A stretch of 64,000 nucleotides of DNA from Porphyra umbilicalis (taxonomy: Eukaryota; Rhodophyta; Bangiophyceae; Bangiales; Bangiaceae), in the NCBI GenBank assembly GCA_002049455.2, contig KV918842.1, positions 206,570 to 270,569 of the forward strand. Direction: 5' to 3'. Below, one piece after another: positions 44,262 to 54,040 of this stretch. A model generated the notes under the pieces. That model saw nothing but the letters and a program-made list of their open reading frames with translations, was not told where the DNA came from and ran no database searches. A program made the translations under genes and the position numbers. Positions within the stretch are counted from its first letter, which is position 1; each line of letters starts with the position of its first letter.

Positions 44262-45720
44262 GGGCCCGCGGGTAGCGGTTGTTTCGTCGATCCTGACGAC
44301 GGCGCCGCGCGTCGGCTGCCGCGGTGCCCGCGTCATGCGTAGCCGCTCAGCGTCACCGTGGCAGTCGCGTCCACGCTGGGGGTGTGAGCCCACAACAGCG
44401 CACCACATGGAGGAGCCCTACGCGCCTAATCCTCTCTTGTGTGGCGTTTCCCCCGCGTGGCACCCGCGGGCGTTTTGTCGGCGCGCCCACCCCACTTGGG
44501 GAGGACGAGGCGCGCCGCCCCGTGCCGCGCTGGGCCCGGCGTCGGAGGATCCCCCGCCGCTGCGCGGTTTGGTCCGACGCGGGCGCAGCCACCATCAGCC
44601 CCCCCCAGCGTCCTCGGCCGCGGCCGCCCCGTGCGTCCGCCCGGCCAAGGGCGGGCGCTCTTGGCAGGGCGGGGAGGCCCCCGCCGCACGCGAACACCTC
44701 TGATGAGGATGGCTGTCGCCACACGGGCGGGGCGTGCGCCGCTGACACAGATGCTACAGCCGCTTTAGGCGGGTGGCAGGGGGTTCCCACCCACCCACCC
44801 CTCACCCCCTCCCCACCCGCTTCTCGCTCGGTCGGGGGGGGCCAACCCCCCGCCAGGCCGACGCACGCTGTCAGGCCGCCGAATGAGCGTGCTGTCAGCC
44901 AGCCGCCCGCGCGCCAGCGGGGACTGTTCCCCTCGCCGGTGGCGTGGCGCGCCCCCGCCTGCCACGGTTGCGCGGCGTGCGACACCCGTGGCGGGCCCCG
45001 CCGCCGCCCCGCGCCCGCCGCCGGCCGCCGACGGAGACGCGTGCCGTCCCGTAGACGCTGTCGGGTGCGTCGTGGGCGGCGCGGGGTGGTCCATCGAGCA
45101 TTCGCCGCTGTGTCTCTCACGCAGACGACACGGGAGTTCTTCCCACTTTGAGCCGCCACCCCCCCTCCCCCCCACCCCCCCCCCCCCCAAAGGGCACACG
45201 GCGTGGTCGGTGGGGGCGCTGGATGATGGACAGCGGCCGTCGCCGCGGCCGGCCGCCGCGGGTGCCGACGCTGCCTTTCCGGTGCAGTACGCCCGTGGCA
45301 GCGAGGCAACGCTACCCTTGGTGGTCGTGGATGGAGACGGGGTCCTTGTTCACGAGGCTCCCGGCAGCGAGCGGGGGCTGCTGACAAGCCCCAGCCACCA
45401 CATCGGCACGCCGTTACAGCGGTGGCCACGAGCGCCGCTCGGTCGGCCCCGTCGAAGAGGGCCGACGCGGCGACGCCGGATGGTTGACACCCGCGGGGCT
45501 CTGTGTGGCACAGCCAGCGCTGTGTCCCCCCTTAAGAAGCGCCGTCGCCCCGCAGCAGCGAGCGACGAGCACCAGCACACCCACCCGCAACAGCAAACGA
45601 GGCGTAGGCAGCCGTCTTTGACAAGATAGCCTTTGCCGCGACGACATGCACGCGCCTCTGTCTCCACGCCCACCCCCATCCACACGACGCTCGTTGGCAG
45701 TCGACGCCACGCCCGCCGCC
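44262..45720. other. GC-rich stretch; one weak plus-strand frame
   Basis: A plus-strand frame at 44883-45629 contains natural-looking sequence (VQYARGSEATLPLVVVDGDG, then GVLVHEAPGSERGLL) after a C run at 45178-45188. It is mirrored by open minus-strand frames. It might be a small gene or the 5' part of a broken one; evidence is not enough for a call. Confidence 0.3.
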
Positions 45721-48429
45721 ATGGCCGTGAGCGCCGGGCGGCCGCCGCGCCACCCCACATCCAACCACCTCCCACCGGCAGCTGGTCGCACGCCGGCACG
45801 GCGCACCGCCGTGGTGCTCGCGCGGCTGGTCGCCGCCGCCATCGGCGGCACCGCCCTGTCCATCATGGCCATCACCACCGGCGGTCCGCAGCCGACGATG
45901 CGCACGGCGGCAACCGCCACCACCGAGCCCGTGGCGGCGGACCGATGGGTCGACGCCGAAGTTGGCAGTGTCCGCCTCGACGCGCCGCAAGCGCCGCTGG
46001 TGTCGGCGGCGGTGGCAACTGTGGCGGTGACGCGACAGATCGACGACGCCACCGGTGCCGATCCCCCCGACGTGCCGCACGCGCCGCTTACGGCGCCGAT
46101 GGCGGCGGCGGCGCCCGTGGCACGCCGGCAGCGGGCGCCACGCACAGTCGCGCCTGCCGCGCGGCGGGTGTCGACGCTAGCTGTGGCGGCGACGGAGAGC
46201 CACCTGCCTCATCGTGCGGCGGCCACGGCGGCGGTCGAACCTGCCTCGGCGGCAGCGGCGACGGTGGTGCCGTTCACAAAGAACGCGCGGGCCTTGTCGG
46301 CAGACGTACTTGGCCGCCGCGGACGGTGGCCGCCCGCCTCGTCGGCCGCCACAGCACGCGCTGCGGCGGCACCCGCCGCGCGCGTTGCGACGGCACCCGC
46401 CACGCCCGGTGCGGGTCGTCGGGCGGGCGCGATCGCCCCAAGGCGCGCGCCGGTGGCACCCGCATCGGCGGTCGCTGCGGCAACTGCGGCGGCGCCCGTG
46501 GCGGCGGCGGCCACGCATGCGGCTGCCACCCGGCCGCTGCCTCGCACGTGGCGCACCGCCGCAGCCGCTGATGCTGCAGCCACCGCCATGGCCGCCGCCA
46601 CCAACACGCCGCGTGGCGGCGGCGGCGCGACCAGCAACCGCCGCCACCACGCCGCCACCACGCGGGGCCCGTCTGCGCAAACGGCGATGCCCCCCCCGCC
46701 AACCCCCCTCCCCCCCCCCCCCTTCCGAGCCTCTTCCGCGGAGCGTCCCCTCCCGCCCACTTACCGCTGCCCGGGGCCCCCCCCTCAACTGTTCCGGGCG
46801 GGCGCCGCACTGGCGCCTCCGCCACTGCGTCGGCGGTGCCGCCTGGGCTGGCACCCACACGGACGACGGCGCGGCACCGCCACCCGGCGCCGCCGCCGCA
46901 GTCGTCTATCACACGGGCCGCGCCGTGCACGTGCCGCCGGCGGCCAAGTGGGGGCGCGCCAACCCCTTCCATGCCCTCTCTGACCACGTCGAGCCGCTTG
47001 CGTCGGTGCTGACGCAGTGCGGCAGCCCCGCGTCGCTCGGCGTGCACTTTCCAAGCGCCCCGCGGGGGGTGCCCGTTGTTGGCCCCCGCCCGACCGACGA
47101 CGGTGGTGGCGGGGGCGGCGGCAGTAGGGGGGGTGGGGGTCGCGGCCGCGGCAGCGGCGACGGCGGCATGTCGGTGCTCTTTGAAGGCATCCCGGCGTGG
47201 CACGCCGACGCCAACGTGACTGCCACGATGGGCGGGGCGGCGGCAACGATGGCCCGTGCCGACGGCGCCGGCGGGCCGTCGACGTGGGGCACCACCGCCC
47301 TGCTGCTGACGACCGCTGCGGCGGTGCCGCACGGCCGCGTGGTGTGGGGAGAGGCCTTCGCGGCGTCCCGCCACTGCTACGAAGGCGGCGTCTTTTCCCT
47401 CGTGTGGGGTGCCGCCGACGATGGGGAACACTACCGCCTCTCACGCATGCGCACGGCGGTGCCGCCGGCGTCGCCGGGCGGCGCGTGGACGCTCGCTGTC
47501 CGGCCGGACGCGCGGCGCACAGCGGCCATGGCGTTTGTGCGGTCGGCGGTCGTCAGGGGCCTCCAGCGCGCGGGGCACCTGCCACGTCGGCCGCCCGTGC
47601 CTGTGGCCCCCGCGGCACCCGCCCGCGGCGGGTGGCGGCGGCCACAGCCCCTCCCCGTGCGGGTGCTGCTCTACACGCGCGGGGACATGACCTCCCGTCA
47701 GTGGCTGTCGACGGGCTCCCTCGTGGCGGCGCTCCGCGCCGAGCGCGCCGTCACCGTCGACGTGGTGCACCGGCTGGTGCCGTCCTCCTTTGCGGCGCAA
47801 GCGGCCACCTTTGCCGCCGCCGACGTGCTCGTCGCGCCCCACGGGGCGGCGGCGGCCAATGCGCTCTTCCTCCCCCCTGACGGCGCGGTGGTGGAGGTGT
47901 GGCGCTGCTGCTGGGACGCGGGGGTGGCGCGGCGGCCGACTGCGCCGCGGCCGTGGTCGGGCGCCCTCGCCGCGGCGCTCGGCCTCGACCTCATCTACGT
48001 ACCGTGCATCGAGGTGCGGGCGCCGCTGGCGCGGCGGGACGGCGTGGCGGTGGCGGGGGGGGGGAGGGGTGGGCCTCCACGACCGCCGCCATTCCGGCGG
48101 CAATGTGGCTGCGCAGCGCCTTGACGCCGACGGAGCGGCGGGTGGTGGCGGGGGGGGGGAGCCTGTGCACCCACTCCAAACGCCGTGCCCGCCTGTCGCC
48201 GCTGGCGTTTGTGGTTGAGCACCGGCGGGCGATGGCGGCGGTGCGGCGGGCGGTGGCGGGCGTGCGCGCACGGCGGCAGCGGGCGGCGAGGGGGGTGGGG
48301 GGGGTCAGGGGGCGGGCGGTGGAGATGGTGGTAGGGGGGGCGGTAGGGGGGGCGGTAGGGGGGGCGGTAGGGGGGGCGGTAGGGGGGGCGGTAGGGGGGG
48401 CGGTAGGGGGGGCGGTAGGGGGGCGGTAG
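45721..48429 (+). CDS. putative GT61-type glycosyltransferase, frame breaks at C/G runs
   Basis: ATG at 45721 (MAVSAGRPPRHPTSNHLPPA) is followed by one hydrophobic segment, VVLARLVAAAIGGTALSIMA, the layout of a type II Golgi enzyme. A long Ala-rich stem follows. After C runs at 46690-46697 and 46710-46722 the catalytic part is in another frame: VVYHTGRAVHVPPAAKWG, then NPFHALSDHVEPLASVLTQ, and VRVLLYTRGDMTSRQWLSTG. It ends with the GT61 signature LVAPHGAAAANALFLPPDG followed by AVVEVW. A further change at a G run (about 48055-48063) leads to AMWLRSALTPTERRVVAGGG and FVVEHRRAMAAV, running into the G-rich repeat with TAG at 48427. GT61 enzymes add xylose, arabinose or GlcNAc to glycans; the exact reaction is not predictable. 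Confidence 0.55.
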
Positions 48430-48449
48430 GGGGGGCGGTAGGGGGGGCG
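48330..48449 (+). repeat. about ten 12-bp units GGTAGGGGGGGC
   Basis: Nearly perfect 12-base units with one short unit near 48420. The G-rich strand can form G-quadruplexes. It overlaps the possible C-terminal end of the glycosyltransferase, where any frame would encode Gly/Ala/Val repeats. Confidence 0.9.
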
Positions 48450-49075
48450 GTGGGAAAGGAAGAGGCGGTGGGGGGGCAGAGGTGAAGTAGAGGGAGGTGG
48501 GGGAGGCGGTGGGGTGCGGAGGGGCGGGGAAGTCGGCCGGGGCGGGGGAGCTCCCCGCAAGAGCGCCACATGACGGAACTCGAAAAAGAGTCGAGACCGC
48601 CGCCCCACGACTTGGCAATCATGGAATCCCCCGCTCGGCAGAATGTCGATGGGGCGTGCGGACTCCCCCGTGTGCTAGGATGGGCCTCAAGTTCCTTTTG
48701 ACTGGATAGGTCGCGCCTTTCCCGTAGGGCCCGACAGCCAGTCGCCGCCGAGAGCGGGTGGGGGGGCCGCACGAGCGTCCCGGCCGTGACGGGCCCGCCC
48801 TGAGGTGTGCTGCGGGGCGACGGGGGATGGACGAGGCAGGAGGGGGAGGGTCCACCACCAATGGCGCGTCCGACGCCATCCCCATGGCTGGCGGACGACA
48901 GGCGGCCGAGCGCCTCGTGTGGGTGGTGAGACCACCGCGCCCTCCACGGCGCCGTGCCCAGCGCGGCCGCAGCAGGGCGTGGCGGCCCATAGCGACACGG
49001 GCGTGTGAGCGGTGCGTCGGGGTGGTGCGGGGAAGCCAAGTCTCAGACTCACCGCCTTCCGCGTGTTGGGGTTTT
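48450..49075. other. spacer, no gene recognised
   Basis: GC-rich with long frames on both strands and no domain-like sequence. It ends at the dispersed repeat starting 49076. Confidence 0.35.
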
Positions 49076-49408
49076 TTTAGCGAAGCTTCTAGTAGGGATC
49101 CATTTGGTTCTCAACGCTCAGGCAGCCACGTTGCATGGAATGGATGGCCCTAGTCGATTTGATGGTCACCCTCTAGGCCATTTGGTTGGATGGTCCCATC
49201 AGCACGCCCAATCAAGAATATCCACGTTTCAGCATTCGATGGCTCACAATCGCTCTGGTCCAGATGGATTACACACGCAAGCGATTACAGATTCTGCCAA
49301 AAGCGTTTACAGATGCCTTCGGGGAACCCCCACTGTACAGTATACACTCCACACCAAGGCCCAGAAATGGTCAGCAGCGCGCCTGCACTGCCTCTCCGCT
49401 CTCTTCCG
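49076..49408 (+). repeat. 0.34-kb dispersed repeat, copy B
   Basis: It begins TTTAGCGAAGCTTCTAGTAG and ends at GCTCTCTTCC, followed by a long G run. It matches the reverse complement of 16338-16674 throughout, with small changes such as TTTGATGG for TTCAATGG. Both borders coincide in the two copies, so this is a defined unit. Confidence 0.9.
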
Positions 49409-49716
49409 GGGGGGGGGGGGGGGGGCGGGGGGCCGCGACCACGACCACCCGCGCCGTGTCTGCCGCGTCGGCCGGCTCGCCGTGGGCGACCACGGGGGGG
49501 GGGCGCCGCGACGTCGGCCACCGCCGCCCCTGCGCCTGCCTCGCCGCGGGCGACGACGGGGAGCCGATCGCTTGAGCGGGCCGCGCCCACCCCCGGGGGG
49601 GGGTACCTGCTCCGCCCCCGCTGCCCCGCCCACCACCCCACCGCGACCGACCCGGCGGCCGACCCCGTCGCTGCCTCCCCGTCCTCCCCCCGCTCGCGCA
49701 CACGGTCGGCGGCGGC

Positions 49717-49748
<32 letters not shown>

Positions 49749-50740
49749 CGTCCGCTCCCTCGGCGGCACCAATGTCGGCCACCAGCCGGGATGCCCCCGC
49801 CCACCCGACGCCGGCGCCCGTGCCGGCGCCGCCGCCCCCTGCCATCACGTCGCCGCCGCCACCCACCCGACGGGGCGGTGGTCGTGACCACCCCGTGGCC
49901 CGGACACGCTGCTCGCGACGGGCGCCACCATGAGGGACGCCCGTTGGGTACTCCCGTCGGCGGGAGCCGGCCTGGCGCCGCCCCGCGCGCCCACCGGGGG
50001 GGGTGGATGCGCCCCGACCGCCGGCGACGGGCAGGTCAGGGGCATCCGGGGGGGCGGTTGCGCCCCGACCGCCCGCCGTGGGTGGGCCGGGGGCACCGGG
50101 GGAGGGGGGTGCGCCCCGACCGCCTGCCGTCGATGGATAGAGGGCACCGGGGGAGGGGGGTGGGCCCCGAGCGACTGCTGCGGGCGGGTGGGGGGCACAG
50201 GTGGGGGCGGGTGCGCCCCAAACGCCGGTGGCGGGCGGGTGGGGGCACTGGGGGGGGGGGGTGCGGCCCGACCGCCTGCCGTGGGTGGGTCGGGGGGCAC
50301 CGGGCGAGGGCAGTGCACCCCGCCCGCCGGCCGTGGGCGGGTCTGGTCTGTGGGGGGGGGGAGGCGGGGGGAGACGGCGGCGGCGGCGGCGGCCCAGACG
50401 CGGCGGCGGCTGGGCCGGCGGCGCCCACGGCAGCGCGCCCGTGCTGTCGACGCCCGGCTGGGAGGCGACGTTGCCGTTCAAACTGCTCGCATCGCTCAAG
50501 CGGCAGCTCATTGACGGTGGGGAGTTCGTGTCCAGGGAACACGAGCGCGTGCCGCTGCCGCGGGAGCACATCGTGTGTTCCGTCCTCACGGGGTGGCTCG
50601 CCGAGGCGGGGGGGGGCGCCGCGGGCGCCGGGGGGGGAGTCGTGGGGGGGCGACGGCGGCGGCAACGGTGGTAGCGCCGCCGCCGGTGGCGGTGCGACGG
50701 GGAGTGGGGCTGGTGGCGCACGCCTAGTCAAGGGCGGTCT
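49409..50740 (+). other. possible gene broken by G runs, with a minisatellite
   Basis: Bases 49409-50000 are extremely GC-rich, with an Ala/Pro-rich plus-strand frame (PAADPVAASPSSPRSRTRSA). Bases 50000-50340 hold six imperfect units of about 51 bases (GGGCACCGGGGGAGGGGGGT then GCGCCCCGACCGCC). The end is more protein-like: at 50437-50640 the plus strand reads APVLSTPGWEATLPFKLLAS, then LKRQLIDGGEFVSREHERVP and HIVCSVLTGWLAEAG, ending TAG at 50672. It is probably the C-terminal exon of a gene whose earlier frame is disrupted at G runs. The family is not recognised. Confidence 0.35.
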
Positions 50741-51474
50741 TCTTGTATTCGTCATTACAGTTTTTTGTGAATATATTCAAACAACACGTCTCATTCGGAC
50801 AGTCCGACCCCTCTCTGCAGCATGCTTTGACGGCTTCGGCCTACGAGCTCGACCACCCAGTTTCTCAGTGCAGCACACGTATTTTTCATTGCTTTTTTCT
50901 GCAAACGCTACTAGACTACGTGATGATGTCGAGGACCCCAACAGGACCCCAAAGACCCCTGCTTGTTTTCCCGCTATGGCCACCTCTCTTTCGCACTTGG
51001 GAGGCCTCCCAGAGACACCGAAAAGGCCACTACGGCTTCAAAAAGAACGTCAGACAGCATGTGCGAAGTCCCAAAGGATAGGAGAGGTGGCTACATGGTA
51101 TATAAGGGCTCTACGGATGCCGTACCGGTAGCTCTGGCGGTGGTGCCGGATTGGGATGGTGGACTCTGACGAGCAGAAATGTGAAACTGCTATCGAAAAT
51201 GTTGCCGAATGCGTCCACCGGAGCCGCTTTGTTTCATCGAGAGATGAGATAGTTCTTGTCCAAGCGTCTGTTGATTGGGTGCTGAGTGCCACGTCAAGCC
51301 CATTCGAAACTCATTATATATTTCCACCTGGACCATGTCAGTACGCTCGTCCACCAATGAGGTGAAGCGAGCCCCTGGCAAGATGAGGGAATCACCAATG
51401 GAAGGACAGATTCACATGAAAAACCCATAAGTCCGCTTTTAGGCCCTCTTGACTAGGCGTGGGCGGTGGCGACT

Positions 51475-51738
51475 AGGGCGGCGGACGCAGCGGCGGCTCC
51501 GGCTCGGCCGCCGTCGCTGCCGTCTGCACGTCCAACGACGTGGCCGATGGCCACCGCGATTTCTCTGACGTGGCACTGCTCGACTTGCCAATCCATATGT
51601 CGTCGTTTGAAAACGGTTTTATGGTCTCGTCAGTCCAGGGTATTTTCGCGAACGTGGTTTCAGAAGTCAAATCGTGGTTCTGGTCCCAAGATTGGGACTT
51701 TCATTTACTGTACTTCAAGTCGTGGCGTGGACTTTTCT
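51475..51738 (+). pseudogene. coding-looking fragment next to repeats
   Basis: After a TAG the plus strand reads GGGRSGGSGSAAVAAVCTSN, then DVADGHRDFSDVALLDLPIH and MSSFENGFMVSSVQGIFANV, ending TAG at 51738. The composition is natural, but there is no start codon or recognised domain. It runs straight into the repeat block at 51739, as if a gene end were cut by it. Confidence 0.3.
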
Positions 51739-51956
51739 AGATTTACTTGCCAGATGACCGTGCCGCTGTTCTCACCGGACAATCCGACAAATACGTCCAC
51801 ACGTCGGTGGTAACTCGAGTTCAGACGGTATGTGTCTTGCGTTTTTCTGTATTTACTTGCCAGATGACCGTGCCGCTGCTCTCACCACAATCCGACAAAT
51901 ACGTCCACACGTCGGTGGTAAGTCGTGTTCAGACGGTATGTGTCTTGCGTTTTTCT
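51739..51956 (+). repeat. two tandem 110-bp units carrying a terminal-like motif
   Basis: Each unit starts ATTTACTTGCCAGATGACCG, passes CTCACCGGACAATCCGAC (reduced in the second unit) and ends CTTGCGTTTTTCTGT. The same motif recurs at 52500-52780 in three more units and, reversed, at 52175-52215, 58166-58210 and 63950-64000. The reversed copy at 52175 together with this block frames about 480 bases with a G-rich centre. Confidence 0.8.
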
Positions 51957-52169
51957 GTATTTTCTTTGGGGGGGGGCGGGCGACACGGCGGCGGGTGTCG
52001 GCGCGCGGCGGCGCGGCAGGGGCGGAGGCGGGGGCGACCGCGGAGGCGGGGGGGCGCCCGCGCGGGCGGGGCGGCGGTCGTGGCGGGGGTCCACCGTATC
52101 GCGTTTGGGCCCTCGCGTCGGGGGCTCGCCGCCGTTATCATGACGGGGATGATCCCCACGGGGGCCGAC

Positions 52170-52350
52170 GGAAAACGTTCCGGTGAGAATAGGTGCACGG
52201 TCATCTGGCAGAAAAGTGAATGAAATTTGTTCCACCCCCGTGTTGTCAAAGCTGGAACAGCGCCCATTGGGGTGCCTGCATTGGCCGCACCGAGGGTGGC
52301 CTCAGAGTCACATCCGCCCGGTGCAATACGACCGAACAACGGGCCCACCC
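52170..52350 (-). repeat. reversed copy of the CCAGATGACC motif with its downstream module
   Basis: TCCGGTGAGAATAGGTGCAC then GGTCATCTGGCAGAAAAG is the reverse complement of the 51739 motif. It is followed by CCCGTGTTGTC and, at 52283-52350, a block with GCACCGAGGGTGGCCTCAG and GAACAACGGGCCCACCCG. The same order, more diverged, occurs at 58166-58765. Confidence 0.65.
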
Positions 52351-52499
52351 GTCCGAGCATGACTGGCAGGTGTTCACCTGGAACAGTCGACACACAACGG
52401 ACGAGCCCCAGCGCATGGACGGTTTCACGACACGCATGGGGTTGGGCGCATATTGATTGCAAAATGAATGCATAAGTCGTTTTCAGATGGTATGTACTT

Positions 52500-52890
52500 T
52501 TATGTATTTATTTAGCCAGATGACCGCGCACCTGTTCTCACCGGATAGTCCGATGCCCTCCTGTCGGCGCCGCGGACGCACAAATACGTGATCTGTTGGT
52601 CGTAAGTCGAGTTCAGACGGTATGTGTCTTGCGTTTTTCTGTATTTACTTGCCAGATGACCGTGCCGCTGCTCTCACCGGACAATCCGACAAATACGTCC
52701 AACGTCGGTGGTAAGTCGAGTTCAGACGGTATGTGTCTTGCGTTTTTCTGTATTTACTTGCCAGATGATAATCCGATGCCCTCCTGACCGCGCCGCGGAC
52801 GCACAAATACGTGGAACTGTTTTCGGTGTGCAACACACCCTCCATCTACTTTGTGTTTTTATCTAGCCAAATGACCCGTGCACCTATTCT
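52500..52890 (+). repeat. further units of the CCAGATGACC motif
   Basis: Copies start at about 52512, 52651, 52756 and 52864, partly joined by GGACGCACAAATACGTG blocks. The third lacks the middle (CCAGATGATAATCCGATGCC), as if by internal deletion. The last is cut at TTCTCAC where the next element begins. Confidence 0.7.
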
Positions 52891-52893
52891 CAC

Positions 52894-53270
52894 TAGGGAT
52901 GCACACGACGCCCTTATTTCGGGGACGTCAGAGGCGCGCGACGGATAAGACGCCTTACTGACGCCCCATTAGGCAGCCAAAACGCAATCTCACGACGCCC
53001 CAAGTAGCACCCTCAATATTGCAATATGGAAAGTGGCACCCATATTGTGCTTTCATATGTCATTTTGTGTCAAGACTGGGTGCCTGTCCCCAACCAAGGT
53101 GCACAGCCGCCACCTGCGAACATGTAGACCCCCATGAACACTTTCTCTTCGCGACGCCTTGCTGACGCCCTTTTGAGTTGGGGCGTTAGGGGCGCACGAC
53201 GCCCAAATGTCGCCCTGTGACGCCCTTAACGACGCCCTTAACGACGCCCCGGGCGTTCTGAGCAACCCTA
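52894..53270. mobile_element. hAT-like non-autonomous element, about 0.38 kb
   Basis: The tips are TAGGGATGCACACGACGCCC on the left and the reverse complement of TAGGGTTGCTCAGAACGCCC on the right, the TAGGG start common in hAT elements. ACGACGCCC words are repeated inside both ends. No matching 8-base flanks were found, so the insertion may have been rearranged. It interrupts a CCAGATGACC-motif repeat. Confidence 0.6.
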
Positions 53271-53289
53271 CCCCACAGGCGTCCTGGGG

Positions 53290-53600
53290 GGGGGGCTTGG
53301 ACACCAGCGACGCGCCGGGGTCCCCTCGGGCCGCACCCCGGTAGCCGCGACGGGGTGGTTGTTTTTCCAAAATACTCTTTTTTGCAGCCCACCGGCTACC
53401 ATAAAACCAACGGTATTACTGTCTTCCCAATTTTGGCCGATCCCGTCGATGTCAAGAAGGGTGATCAACTGTGCAAAAAAATGTGTCTCAGCCATCCATT
53501 CAGCCGGATAAAATGGATCGTCCAATGGGTAGTTGAACCAGACCCTATCTTGACTTTGACCACATCGGCCAAAATTGAGAAGACAGCAATACATACCCCA
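53290..53600 (-). pseudogene. coding-looking fragment, family unknown
   Basis: The minus strand reads natural sequence without a clear start or stop: LLNFGRCGQSQDRVWFNYPL, then DDPFYPAEWMAETHFFAQLI and IGQNWEDSNTVGFMVAGG. It lies between a hAT-like element and the ATAD2-like gene. The FYPAEWMAE codons are shared, at DNA level, with the centre of the MITE at 21035-21191, suggesting a piece of mobile or repeated origin. Confidence 0.35.
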
Positions 53601-53676
53601 TCCGGGGTGGGGTGCCCTGCGGGTGCCCACTCGCGTCCACCTGCGCAAAGCCCCCCCCGCCGGTCGGTGTGTGTGT

Positions 53677-54040
53677 CTAGACGCCTCGCGAGCGCTTTGT
53701 CGGCCGTCCACGTCCACGAGAGCCGTCAGCGGCGGCGGCGGCGGCGCCGCCGCCGCCACCATTGTGCGTGTCGTCGCTGGCGACACCGTCGGCGTTGTTT
53801 GCGCCGACACTCGGCGCTTTGCCGTCGAGCGCGACGGTGGCCGCCAAAAGGCTCGCCCACAGGTCCACCCCCGTCTCGACTGGCATGCTCAGGAGGGCGC
53901 GGAGACCCTCAAACACCTGCTCCATCGCGTCGACGCTCCACTCCGCCGACCGTGTCTGCAACGCCTCAACCGTGCGTGTACGGTCTTCATGTCGACTGGC
54001 AGGCGCACACCTAGCCCGCGCTTCACTCAAACTTGTCAAG
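53677..54040 (-). CDS. probable C-terminal part of the ATAD2-like gene, other frame
   Basis: This minus-strand frame reads VEALQTRSAEWSVDAMEQVF, then EGLRALLSMPVETGVDLWAS, and ends in a Gly/Ala tail with RGRGRPTKRSRGV and TAG at 53677. The SVDAMEQVF...LL pattern resembles the short helical block that ends ATAD2/Yta7 proteins after the AAA domains. The AAA frame stops at TGA 54023 just before it, so an intron or a one-base indel near 54030-54060 probably joins the two. A bromodomain, present in animal ATAD2, was not found. Confidence 0.45.

Noticed and set aside
49005-51131. 708-codon plus-strand frame
   Set aside because: It runs through the dispersed repeat, G runs, the minisatellite and AT-richer spacer without one consistent composition; open by base content only.
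53960-54030. Bromodomain after the AAA domains
   Set aside because: Only a short string (LPVDMKTVHARL) in a third frame resembles one; the rest of the fold is absent and the frame is not supported.
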